Counted from the first letter of the stretch, positions 10,368-20,070 are shown. The stretch: DNA of 37,048 nucleotides from Gnetum montanum (GCA_015680685.1 MNCI01030420.1:234894-271941), one strand, 5' to 3'. The notes: generated by a model not told the origin, from the sequence alone. Made by a program: numbers and translations.

Positions 10368-10548
10368 CGATTGGTAACTATTCAGCTCAAGCAAAACAAA
10401 GTTTCAGTTTATCTGCTCTACACCATCAATTCTGAGATGTGCAAAATTTGACCACTTGTTTTCTGGGTAATAGAATTCCAATCTATCTAACTTAAATCCA
10501 AATTCAATGCACACAGCCTTGATATATGCTTCTTTCAAATACCAGTAT
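10368..10548 (-). pseudogene. 4'-phosphopantetheinyl transferase pseudogene, WxxKEAxxK exon (exon B)
   Basis: After the acceptor TTTGGTGACAG| the exon reads (R)YWYLKEAYIKAVCIEFGFKL, the hallmark WxLKEAYxKA motif of Sfp-type phosphopantetheinyl transferases. It carries the Mg/catalytic Glu and Lys and is followed by DRLEFYYPENKWSNFAHLRI and DGVEQIN. Codon 48 is TGA (10404-10406) where the family has Trp (TGG to TGA). The frame continues NFVLLELNSYQS to 10368. The next bases are GCAAAT, a GC splice donor or a mutated GTAAAT. The 86-bp intron to exon C ends TTGCAG. The first base completes an Arg codon split with exon A (AG|A), giving FYR-YW exactly as in the family. Confidence 0.8.
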
Positions 10549-10779
10549 CTGTCACCAAACAAATTCAAAGTGAGAAACGTAAAAAGGAAGTGATCTCACA
10601 GATGCTTTGTGTAAACATTCAGGAATCTGACCACATTTAAATGGTGCTAAATGAGTAATGTTTTACAACTAATTTAATTTAGAAAAGGACCGTTCCATAA
10701 CATGTTCCATTCTGGAAGATGCTCACATTTGGATTTGTCTGTTTTTTTCTCTTTGCATATGTTTTAAACTCCATTGTTA

Positions 10780-10840
10780 GGTGCCAAATGGTTGGTGTAG
10801 CACCTATCAAGTTGTATAGATCCAGGTTCAATCCATCTTC
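10780..10840 (+). repeat. tRNA-derived SINE-like trace in the intron
   Basis: TGGTTGGTGTAGCACCTATC followed by ATAGATCCAGGTTCAATCC carries a near-perfect B box (GGTTCAATCC at 10825-10834) and a plausible A-box region. No acceptor stem can be folded. Confidence 0.4.
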
Positions 10841-11689
10841 TAATTTTCCGAGCAATGATAGCAGAACATGCAATTTCGCCCAACCAAACAAGTTTGTTAT
10901 AAAGCTATGGCCCAATAAACAATGCTGAGTTTTCATAAATTTATGGTAGGAATTTAGTAAACTGATGTGTTCTGGCAGATCCAAAATATCTTAGCGGATA
11001 ATTGTATACATTCAGTTTTAGTTTCAGTTTTCTTCATTCAATTTAGATCAAACTCCAGTCTTCAAAGCATTTAGAATCAAACTCTAGGGCTAAAACAATA
11101 CATAATTGCACTAAATAGTACTTGATGACATACAAACAACTATGTCCGGGAAAATAGTCTTGATTACTGAATATGTTTTTAGGATGGAACCATAAGATGT
11201 TTTTCTGGAACTGATCATCCCTAGAAAAAGAACAAGAGGATCTATTAAACAGATAGACTATACAGTTCAATTAAGTCGAACTTTGCCTTTATGAGCAAAG
11301 GCCAAGCAAGAAGTACAAGCAAGCATTCCCTATTTTCTTCAAAGAGAGATATCAGGTCTTTGAAGGAAAATACAATATACATCCTTGAAACTGCTACATG
11401 GGTTCAGTGTACATCATTGTTTGTTGCTTAGAATTATAAGATATAGACCTATTTTAATTCTTAGACAACACAAACCTACTTGTCTTAATTTGTAACCTTA
11501 AATTCTTTAAATAAAATTTTATTAATAAAAAAACATACAATGAAAGGACTACCTCTAGAAAAACATGTCTAAAACTTTTACCTTTAGTTTATTTTTAAAA
11601 CCCACATTCTCCCTTGGATAATTTTTTAAACCATTAAATGAATACAACCTTATTGCACTATCAAAGCATATTTTTAAATTCCTCCTTAT

Positions 11690-12555
11690 CAAGCCTTAAC
11701 TTTTTGTACTAAATCCAATCATCATCATAGGTTTGTTTGAGCACATCCTTTAGGAATTTTATACATGTTACATTGCAATTTTTTGGATATATCCTATAAA
11801 TTAACAACTTTACATTCTAGTGATAACATACCTACTTTTAACAAGATAATTGCATATTTGAGCATGGCATTTAAACTTAAATTATTTGATCAAGAATTGC
11901 TCTTGTCCAATTTGATTCCTTTCCATTGTTTTTCAGCTATGTTTGGTACCCATGTTATACAACCATTTTGAATGCTTATTTGTACAATGGAATTAAATAT
12001 TTTATCTCCTTGCATTCTATATCTAATTTCCTTCCGTTTTAAATTTGTTTCTAAGATGCTCTAGAGCTTTCATACTTTCTACAATTATCTTATTTTATAG
12101 AAATTTCCTTCGAACATGTTTAGAGAAACAAAAAACTGTTTTACAATTCTTTATACTAAACACTTATTCCATTTGCAATTATTACTCCATAAAGCTTAAG
12201 CATCTGTATGACTTCATTGTATTAATTCAAGCATGCTATCATAAATTTCATTTTAGGTACTATATATCATCATGTTTGTTCTGTTGTAATTAACTTTTCT
12301 CTTTGATTTAGCTAGAAAACTCAATTAATATTTGCAAAATAGATTATATTATGTTCCTTAATCTAAAGATCAAAGCCACATCATTTGAAAATTGTAAAAT
12401 ATTGTATCAAGATGATCTCTTTTCAACACACAAAAATTTGGTTCCATTTGCATCCATTCCTCTAATTCATTTATACAAATTTCCAAAAGTATGCATGACA
12501 AAAGAGAGCTTTTCTTTATATCAAATTTTGCTATGTAATTGGAAAGCATTTTCAC
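11690..12555 (-). pseudogene. L1-like LINE reverse transcriptase fragment
   Basis: Minus-strand translation from 12555 gives SSLLSCILLEICINELEEWM, aligning with the plant LINE motif GCPLSPTLFxLxIDELExxI. Next comes NDVALIF near 12360-12380, corresponding to the catalytic (Y/F)ADDVALIS block with the first Asp lost. Further along are YNMGTKHS (family LYGxExWG), a stretch around WKGIKLDKS and ILLKVGMLSLECKVVNL (11790-11940; family LLLExGxLPLExxAL), then ISKKLQCNMYKIPKG. Many stops and frame changes interrupt it. It lies in the same orientation as the host pseudogene and wholly within its intron. Assignment to the L1 side rather than RTE rests on the IDELE and LPLE signatures. Confidence 0.6.
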
Positions 12556-12749
12556 TGCCCTTGATCATAAAAACTTATTCGACCTAACAATTAAGCAATG
12601 GATGAGAACCAATATTTGATAAAAACTTGAGAATGCATGACTGTAATAAAGAAGCATGTTTCGAAGTGTTACCTAGGTTTAATACATACAGTATAAGCAT
12701 TTTGTAATTTCAAGTCATTGCAAAGTCAATTGAAAATAAATAGACAAAT

Positions 12750-12982
12750 CTGTAGAATTGATTGAACACATCCTTGTTGCTTGGACTAGTATTTAATATA
12801 TTGTTCCACTCATAACAAGTAAAGCATGACTTGAAAATTTTCAAGAATGTGAATACATCTTCATCCTGGTATGACTCACGAGACACTACATCTATATCCA
12901 CTAGACATTATGGTTCACATGCAATGACAACATAATCACCATGATGTGATGTATTAAAATTGAAATTTGGAAATTGATGATG
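12750..12982 (-). pseudogene. 4'-phosphopantetheinyl transferase pseudogene, substrate/Mg-binding exon (exon A)
   Basis: After the acceptor AACTTTCAG| the exon reads HHQFPNFNFNTSHHGDYVVI, matching the family block FNFNVSHxGDYVAIA. Then ACEP, a TAA at 12908-12910 in place of a Leu codon, and CLVDIDVVSRES, the VGxDIV motif with Gly changed to Asp but the metal-binding Asp kept. FLKIFKSCFTCYEWNNI follows (family FxxxFSSxFTxxEWxxI). The exon ends VFNQFYR, with Arg split AG|A across the intron. It has 77 codons plus 2 bases, in phase with exon B. The N-terminal ~100 residues of a normal ~300-residue enzyme are not found upstream. Retained introns show a duplicated genomic copy or decayed gene, not a retrocopy. 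Confidence 0.8.
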
Positions 12983-13629
12983 CTGAAAGTTTTTGATATT
13001 AAAATATTCTCATTTATAAACAATGTATAATCCATAAATAATTATTATATCTATTTAATGAATATAACTAAACAAACCAAGCTTGTGCCATATTGTGGAA
13101 TTGGTAAATTTGCATTGTTGCTTACATATGTAATGATGGAAAAATTTGATGCTGGAAATTGAAGATCTCCATGTGGAATAATTTCATCTCAAGATCCACA
13201 AGCCTTGTAAGGACATGAGGTCCCTTAGGGAATCTTGTTAATCACCTAAGGACTTAATGGTCTATTACCAGGATGAAAATGGACAATAATCATGCAAACA
13301 ATAGATCCAACATTGGATCTATGAGCAAATCAAGAGATAATACAAAAAAAAATAAAAAATCTAGCTAAACACTGCAAAACTTGTATTAATCTTGTAAAAT
13401 AAAGGTTTAGAAGGTACAAGAAGCCTTGGAGGCTTTCAAGGTGTAGAAACACAAATATTTCACAAGTTCTTATGAAATCAATGTCAAAAATGATCCTACC
13501 TTGTTAGATCTACTTCTGGATGAAAAATTGCAATAGGTTCTTAATGCTCTCAATGATAAGTGCTAGGGGAAATGGCTCCATGCTCCTAGATCTCTCTCTA
13601 CTCAAAACGTCTCAAGTTCAAAAGAGTTT
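12983..13629. other. Unassigned stretch upstream of exon A
   Basis: Expected location of an intron or of N-terminal exons of the phosphopantetheinyl transferase copy. I found neither the N-terminal family motifs nor any element protein. Confidence 0.4.
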
Positions 13630-14080
13630 CTATCACATCCCCATTCCCAAATGATGTTGTTGCCTAATGAAGATGGTGTCTCTTCATAACAAGTGTTATT
13701 AACATCTTAACAAGACCCGAAAAGTAGTTGTGATTAAGACTCGAAAGGGCATGTTGTAATAATGGAAGTGTCTCTCATGGTGATCTTTGGGGATTTGACT
13801 TAAGGCATTTATACCTGGGCTTAAAGGTCATGCTAGTAGGAGTGACAGAGCCAATACAGGCAAGTCACGAGAACCAGATGAAGTGGGATAAGAAGTGGAC
13901 TAGCCATCTCTTCTAGCTGGGTTATAGGTCTAATTGTGGTGGTAGTGCTAAATTGCCTCTAAGGGATATATGCAAAAGGAATAAAACCCCAAGGAACACT
14001 CTTAGAGCATGATCTAGATATGCTATTCCATATCAATAAAGCATTCCTTTCTTTATCTTTATGCATTTTTCCTATTATTT
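13630..14080 (+). repeat. LTR copy in plus orientation (left inverted arm)
   Basis: This ~450-bp arm is the reverse complement of about 15845-16290 with scattered substitutions. Shared blocks include CCTAATGAAGATGGTGTCTC, ATAACAAGTGTTATT, GGGTTATAGGTCTAAT and AGAGCATGATC. It ends at a CCTATTATTT duplication (14071-14080 and 14081-14090). The flanking 130 bp is in the opposite orientation. Confidence 0.8.
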
Positions 14081-14219
14081 CCTATTATTTGACATCCCAT
14101 CCTTGAATCTCATGGCAAATGTCAAATATACAATATATTAAACATTATGCGTGTGAAGAAAATATACCAAATGTGAAATATATGTGATATTCAACATTAT
14201 GTATAAAGGAAATAATAGG
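14081..14219 (-). repeat. Inverted LTR terminal segment bounded by 10-bp inverted repeats
   Basis: CCTATTATTT (14081-14090) and AAATAATAGG (14210-14219) are perfect reverse complements. Between them lie the last ~130 bp of the LTR in minus orientation, a direct repeat of 15718-15848 (TGACATCCCATCC...ACATTATGTATAAA). The neighbouring LTR body is in plus orientation, so this segment appears flipped. Confidence 0.75.
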
Positions 14220-14224
14220 AGCCA

Positions 14225-14385
14225 TGATTGGCACGATGGGAGGCAATGTTTGGTAGCATGGGAGGCGATGTTCCAGGGTGCATGTTCAGTGGCATGGGAG
14301 GTGATGTTCAGTGGCATGGGAGGCAATGTTTCATGATATGGGAGGTGATGTTCAATGGCTTGGAAGGTGATGATCCATAGCATTG
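14225..14385. repeat. 22-bp minisatellite
   Basis: About seven diverged tandem copies of TTCAGTGGCATGGGAGGTGATG. Copies differ by a few substitutions, and one is partial. The minus-strand frame through it reads as a His/Thr/Pro-rich repeat and is not taken as a protein. Confidence 0.8.
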
Positions 14386-14389
14386 ATGA

Positions 14390-15700
14390 ATAGTAGCGGC
14401 ACAGTCAACGACAACTACAAAAAATGCAGCGAGGGTTTCTACGGATCTAGGTAATGGGCAAAAAAGGCACACAATAGGGCAGAGGGTGGATTGTGAACAA
14501 CAGTGACTCTAGAGGTAGGAAGTGGAAAGGATTGGCATAGATTGAGGTTGGTGGGGTGGTGCGTGGCCAACAGCGTGGAAAGTAAAGAAATGGCTCAAGA
14601 AAGCGAACAATAGTGGCCAAAATAGGGGTGACACAACCCCTGCAAAGCCTACATAGCCCTGTTAGGGCTAGCACAACCTATAGGGTTGGCATGGCCTATA
14701 GGGCATGTGCAGCTCTTGTTGGGCCTACAAGGCCCTTGCAGGTTGAAGCAACCTGCAAAAGTTTTTAAATTTCATTTCATTTCATTTTTTTTAAATGGAT
14801 TTTTAAAGCTGGGAAAAGGGGGGGTTTTCAAGGCTTGAACCCACAACCTCCCACTTAAAAATTTTAAATTTTTTTAAAAACTTTTTATTATTATTTTAAT
14901 ACATCTTACCTTGGTGATTGACATGGTGGTTTGGTTGATGATAGGGCGCAGGTTTAGTATGGGTAAATGGTGATTTTGAGTTGATCCTTGACCCTAAATT
15001 TTGGGCATTTTTAAAATAATAATAATAATAATTTAATATTGTTTCAATGCATATATAATGAGAAAATTTAAACATCGATATCTCCCAAATTGTAAGTCTG
15101 ATCCAGATGAAATTTATACCATTGGAATTGTCTCGATGAGTATGCATTGTACATAGTCTTCGGTTCAAAAATGAAGTTGCATTTTCAAGATTTAAAAGGA
15201 CCAAACTATCCTATTTTGTTGAATTGACATTTCTAGGCTGACATATGATAACTTGAGGTCTTCTAGATTATTTGGATAGTGAATTTCAAAGATCAACTTA
15301 GGTCATGGTTACTGACATTTTTTTAAAAGAAATTTAACAATGAACCTAATTAATTAATAATTATAGTATTAAAATGGGTAAGAGTTACCTAGATTGGTGT
15401 ATCATTGTCTTACCAATATCCCTTGTAATTGATGAATCTTGATGAGGCGTGATCAGATCTTTGTCAATTAATGATATCCATGAAAGAATTTTGTTGGTGG
15501 GATCTATGTGTTTTTGTAGATTTCTAATCCACTGTTCATGAAATCAATAGAATGATATCTTCTATCTTTCATAGATCATCTCAGACATATGGTGCATCCA
15601 GTGATGATTAATGACTTTTCCTTTGCTCTGATTTCATGGTTCATCATCAATTTCTTGTTGCAGCTGGCCCATGGTTTTGAATGGTGCTTGGATTGTGGTT
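14390..15700. other. Non-coding interior between the two facing LTR copies
   Basis: No gag or pol similarity is visible. It contains GC-richer short repeats around ACCTATAGGGTTGGC (14640-14760), a degenerate B-box-like GGGTTCAAGCC on the minus strand (14832-14842), AT-rich low complexity and an (AAT)n run near 15016-15034. A non-autonomous (LARD-like) interior would look like this. Confidence 0.4.
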
Positions 15701-15701
15701 T

Positions 15702-15713
15702 GCTCTTATACCA
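15702..15713 (-). promoter_or_regulatory. Primer binding site, initiator tRNA-Met type
   Basis: The minus strand reads TGGTATAAGAGC, one base from the canonical TGGTATCAGAGC. It lies four bases beyond the LTR end, so the element reads leftward from here. Confidence 0.75.
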
Positions 15714-15717
15714 ATTG

Positions 15718-16295
15718 TGACATCCCATCCTCAGATGTCATGGCAAACCTCAAATATACAATATATTAGACATTACGTGTACGATGAAAATATACCAAAT
15801 GCAAAATATATGTGATATTCAACATTATGTATAAATGACATAATAGGAAAAATGTAGAAAGAGAAAGAAATGAATGCTTTCTTTATATGGAATAGCATAT
15901 TTGGATCATGCTCTGAGAGTGTTTCTTGGGGTTTTCTTCCTTTGGCATCTATCCCTTAGCGGCAATCTAGCATTGCCATCATGATTAGACCTATAACCCA
16001 ACTAGAAAGGATGGCCAATCCACTTCTTGTCCCACTTCACCTGGCTCCTGTGACTTGCTTGTATCGACTCCACCATTCCATGCTAGCACGACCTCTAAAC
16101 TTGGGTATAAATGTGTTAGGTCAAACCCCCAAAGGTCACCTTGAGAGACACGTCTGTTATTACAACATGTCCTTTCAAATTGTAATCACAACTACCCTTT
16201 TGGATCTTGTTAAGATGACAATAACACTTGTTATGAAGAGACACCATCTTCATTAGGCAACATCATCATTTGGAAATGGGTATGTGATAGTCTCA
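15718..16295 (-). repeat. LTR copy in minus orientation (right inverted arm)
   Basis: On the minus strand this LTR starts TGAGAC or nearby (homology with the left copy begins at 16290) and ends GGATGGGATGTCA at 15718, followed by the primer site. It is the intact version of the family. The left copy carries the same two parts, but with the terminal 130 bp flipped. A 91-codon plus-strand frame at 15981-16256 lies inside it and is not a gene. Confidence 0.8.
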
Positions 16296-17108
16296 AAGAT
16301 CCAAAAGTCCAAATGTCTCTAAAAGTGATGTAAATTCTTGGTTTTATAGGCCATAGTGTGTTGTTTTTGTGTTGAATTGGCTTAGGCAAGTTTCCTAACA
16401 TTCCATTCTACACATATTTTTGACATTTATGCTAGCCATAAACTACAACATTTTTTACTATAGCATTTGTGGTAGCAATGTTTTTGACATCATGAGCTCA
16501 ATTATGCTGGTATGGTGTAATCCATAGCATTTTTAACATTTTGTGCCATGAATTACACTTCACATGTTGAGAATGCTTTCATAATTTCAGTAAAATAGGG
16601 TTACAAGATAGATTTTTTGAAGGAAAATCAAGGCATTTGTTTCACTCTCAAATTCAACCAGAATTACATCGACAATTACAAAGAAGGAGCTTAAGTTTTT
16701 CCCTTTAACTGTAAGGCTTCCCTATTTACAATTAAAATTTTATTTAAGGTATTTTGTTGGTAACTCTTTATTGATGTCTAGAGGATTGACTAGAAAGACA
16801 TCAACAAAGAATGCAAAACACTACCATTGGTTTGTCACCAATGCTTCTCTCTCTATACTTGATTATGTAACTATTGAATTATGCCAAGGAGTACTCGCGA
16901 TGATGAAGTAAGGTTAACATGAAACATCAAGGATTAGGATGAGGTAGTTTGGCTATATTGGCTATTTGAAATGATCAAATAGGCTAACAAAGAATTCTAA
17001 ATGTTTTAACATCATTGCAATGATGTAATAATGTGCTCATTTGCTACTAACTTCTTCAAGCATTGCATTTGAACTACTCATTACTAATGATGTTTAGAAA
17101 AACTAGTG
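16296..17108. other. Unassigned stretch
   Basis: No protein motif or element end could be fixed. A minus-strand open run near 16600-16740 shows no recognisable similarity. Confidence 0.4.
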
Positions 17109-17164
17109 TTTGTTGATGAAGTTTCATTAAGTCAATGCATTGACTGGGCTGCGTATATGGGGCT

Positions 17165-17202
17165 ACGTATACGTGGCTACATCGACGTGGGCCCATTGAC
17201 GT
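17165..17202 (+). promoter_or_regulatory. Cluster of four ACGT cores in the solo LTR U3
   Basis: ACGT occurs at 17165-17168, 17171-17174, 17185-17188 and 17199-17202, in contexts TACGTATACGTGG, GACGTGG and GACGTAG. ACGT is the core of plant bZIP sites (G-box/ABRE type). The cluster lies about 50-90 bp upstream of the TATA box. Binding is inferred only. Confidence 0.5.
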
Positions 17203-17252
17203 AGCCTCCCTATGTCGACATGGCCCCGTTTACACAGCTGCCTATCTTGGCC

Positions 17253-17260
17253 TATAAATA
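17253..17260 (+). promoter_or_regulatory. TATA box of the solo LTR
   Basis: TATAAATA in CCTATAAATAAGAGGG, conserved with the element P LTR. Transcription would begin about 30 bp downstream. Confidence 0.7.
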
Positions 17261-18324
17261 AGAGGGCCTTCCGCCTCATTTAGGCATCTTTCAGTTAGTT
17301 GTAGCAAAGCTCTTGTAGTTTGTTCCCGTAGGAGATAGAATATTTTCTAAGTGCCCACAACAGGTGTAAGAAAAGTTATCGGCTCTTTATTTGAGCGTTG
17401 ATGTATTTGAGCCCATTGGCTTGATGGCAATAAAGACAAACTATTCAAGCATTCCTTGCAGCATTTGGACTTAGCTATTTTATGCATTCAATAGTTTAAT
17501 ATATTTATGCTTTGTTAATTATCTATTAATTACTTAAGTTTCTATTATTGTTATCTTAATCGCTATCGCTTATTTGTAGTCCGTAAAGGCCATAAGTACG
17601 ACCATCTCAAACGTAAATCAAACACTTGGTAAGCCTAGTGACGCTTAACGTCTGGTCGCCCATAAGTGTTAAGAGATGCTTAGAACGTGTTCGAAAGATG
17701 GAATCAGATACTTATGCTAGGAATAGTTAGAGTATAAGCTAGGATAATTATAGATTAGATGATAGTTTATTCCTTACTTTTTATACCTTAAATTAGCCAC
17801 CAAAAGATATGCAAAAAGATATAAAAATCATTAGCCTTAATCTCACTTAACCATCGTAAAGAGGACATCACAAGTAAGATTAGGAAGATAATGACTGTTC
17901 TAACCTAAGGTTTCACCAGTTAGAGTTTGGTGTATGTTAAGTGCTTACAGTCTACGGAATTCGACCGAGTCGCGTGTGAATGCCCATGATTCATATGGTT
18001 GGGCATAGGGGTAACTAGTCGCTCATCATTTGTTATTGGCTTCATGGGCTAGTTAGTTCTTTTTTTTCCTAATACTTTGGTTTACTTTATTTTAGGATAC
18101 TTTGACCTCTTGGATTTCTTGGTATTTCTCCCCTTTTTTTGTGGGAGCTAAAACCTTCTTTTGGTTTTGATGCCAAGATCAAATTTTTGCGATCTTATTG
18201 AATGAAGTATCTAGAGATTCAACAAATTGATTAATGAAGCATGTTGTAGAAGATGTCACATGACCATGATACAAGAATGTCAAACATAGGTTTTCATCAT
18301 TAGCAAGGTAAGGAAGGTCAAAGT

Positions 18325-18634
18325 TGATATATGATTATGGCTTAGAAAGGGTAGTGGAAATGATATAGGATAAGCACTGTTGGCCTAGTCAAACAAGGTA
18401 ATCAAAATCTCATGTATTGAGATCACATGGTAACTCACTACTACGATGAGTCACACCTCTGTAATGTCTCTAGGTTCATCTTGCAATCACAACTCTAAGA
18501 AAATAGGAAAATAGGTCAAAGAAACATAGGATTATAAGAGATAATGTGAGATAATAAGCAAACATTGGTCACCATGAGACATAGTTAACAAAACTTGAAC
18601 TTCGAGGATGTCACTTATTTCAAGTAGGGGAGAG
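18325..18634 (+). pseudogene. Ty3/gypsy integrase zinc domain and pol 3' end remnant
   Basis: Plus-strand translation near 18330-18400 reads YGLERVVEMI, a stop, then DKHCWPSQT. This resembles the integrase HHCC segment (GHxGxxKTxxxxxxxYYWPxM). At about 18590-18634, NFEDVTYFK followed by AAGTAGGGGAGAG resembles the end of a chromovirus-type pol and its polypurine tract. The integrase core between them is missing, so this is a deletion derivative. Short, degenerate matches make the assignment tentative. Confidence 0.4.
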
Positions 18635-18639
18635 TATAG

Positions 18640-19640
18640 GAAAACATGCCTTGTTGATGGAACGAAGTTTTTTTTCCTCTAAAATAAAGGCTAGAGAAGT
18701 GTGGAGATCCTTAGAGGTTCCATGTTATTACAATCATTACCAAAGAACTACATGGTCCTAATTTCTTTGTGTACTACGTCATAAGAATATATAAGCTTGC
18801 AATGATGCTTTGACTTTGATGCTTGGGCAATTGATCTTCTATATGAAGTAGGGCTTAGAGCTACAGGCATTATAGTAGGAACGTGTTTTAGCTATTTTAG
18901 GGGAAAAATGTCTTTTATGTGGTTACTTTTTCTAGTTGTGGTTATGCATGTGTGTGTGTCACATTGGTCCTGTCACTTATATGTTTTCCCATACTCATAT
19001 TTCTAACCTTCAAACTAACATGTTATATATAGTTATTTTATGCATTCAAGTGTTGTGAACATTGAGCTATAATCCATCTTGGGTCTACTTTAGAATACTT
19101 GGCTACATTCATACTCAATGGTGGTGCCAAGCAGGACCAATGTTGTTACACCTACTAACCTTATTCTTAGAACTAGATAAATTGAGCTTAATGATCCTTA
19201 TTCCCCTTTTTGAGAGTCTACATGTTATTTTTATAAACAAAATAAAATCACTTAAAAGTCATAATGTCATCCTAAACTATTTAACATGGTTATTTTGGCA
19301 AAATATGTTATTTTGGTCTTCTAAAATTACAAAACTTTAACATAGTCTTTATGACCTAAAACTATGTCCAATATCTACTATTTGGTGAGATGGTTTTATG
19401 GTTTAGAAAATATTGACCTTCAAAATCTTGTGGGAAAATTATGTTCATAAAATATAATTTTTTTAAAAAAGTAAGGTTATAAATTTAATTAAGTTTTAAA
19501 ATTTTTGCTTTAGAATTCAAACTCATAGCTTACTATTTCCAAAATATAAGTTTTATGGAGCTCTATTCTAATAATGAAGCTAGAATACTTGGTTGGTTAA
19601 ATATTAATGACATATTATATTTATAATTTTAAAAAAATAA
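18640..19640. other. Unassigned stretch, possibly LTR of the preceding gypsy remnant
   Basis: If 18622-18634 is a polypurine tract, an LTR should begin just after it, but no second copy exists in the window to define its ends. The 92-codon frame at 19062-19340 shows no motif. Confidence 0.35.
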
Positions 19641-19651
19641 CAATTAAGTGT

Positions 19652-19704
19652 TAGCCTAGTGATAAAGATTCTCTATTTTAAAGCTTCAAGTTATAAATTT
19701 GATT
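19652..19704 (+). repeat. tRNA-derived SINE-like trace
   Basis: TAGCCTAGTGATAAAG (A-box-like) and AAGTTATAAATTTGATT (degenerate B box) have tRNA-like spacing. A weak call in very AT-rich sequence. Confidence 0.3.
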
Positions 19705-19705
19705 A

Positions 19706-20070
19706 TAATAATCAATGCTGAATTGTAATTAGACTATTGCCCATCACTACCCACCATGCACTCTCTACACACAACAATAGCAATAGCATCACCTATGTTG
19801 ACCTTAGTAAGGTTTGCCATAGAAAACATATATATATATATAGTATTACAACCTACAAAAAAAAGAATGGTAAAATAAAAAATGATTTTGTTGTTAAAGT
19901 TCCCCACACCACTTGTAGCTATCACACCATCTCTATAATATCCAACTAATCAACACCCAATGGCCAACTAAAGCCAGATTTCTTATTATTTGAAGAAGCA
20001 GGAGCACCTTTACCTCTACATGGATGGATGGATAAATTGAACATTGCTACCTTCATCAACAGGTCTGTCC
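19706..20070. other. Flank of copia element A, nothing recognised
   Basis: Contains a (TA) run near 19832-19840. The 63- to 70-codon frames on both strands overlap each other and show no motif. Confidence 0.4.

Larger units (their letters stand above)
10549..12749 (-). other. Intron of the phosphopantetheinyl transferase pseudogene, invaded by repeats
   Basis: This 2201-bp interval separates exons A and B. The acceptor end is a good pyrimidine-rich CAG. The donor position reads AG|ATTTGT, consistent with an original GTTTGT that lost its G by G-to-A change. It contains a SINE-like trace and an L1-like LINE fragment. The other open frames inside it (for example 10679-10984) show no motif. Confidence 0.7.
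17109..18033 (+). mobile_element. Solo LTR of the element P family with 5-bp target duplication
   Basis: The LTR proper (17114-18028, 915 bp) begins TGATGAA and ends CTCATCA. It is flanked by identical TTTGT at 17109-17113 and 18029-18033. No primer site or polypurine tract adjoins it. Its 3' third matches the 5' LTR of element P (4075-4275). The U3 differs: it has ACGT-rich repeats instead of the 45-bp palindrome array. This is the product of recombination between the two LTRs of a once complete insertion. Confidence 0.88.

Noticed and set aside
10679-10984. 101-codon minus-strand frame in the intron
   Set aside because: It overlaps a SINE-like trace and a plus-strand frame and has no motif. 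It lies between two well-supported exons.
14138-14383. Minus-strand His/Thr/Pro-rich repeat frame
   Set aside because: It is translation of the 22-bp minisatellite, with no start context or domain.
15981-16256. 91-codon plus-strand frame
   Set aside because: It lies inside an LTR copy, and the homologous left copy does not keep it open.
16600-16740. Possible N-terminal phosphopantetheinyl transferase exon (GKPYS-like residues on the minus strand)
   Set aside because: Only five residues match, a stop follows immediately, and no flanking family block is present.
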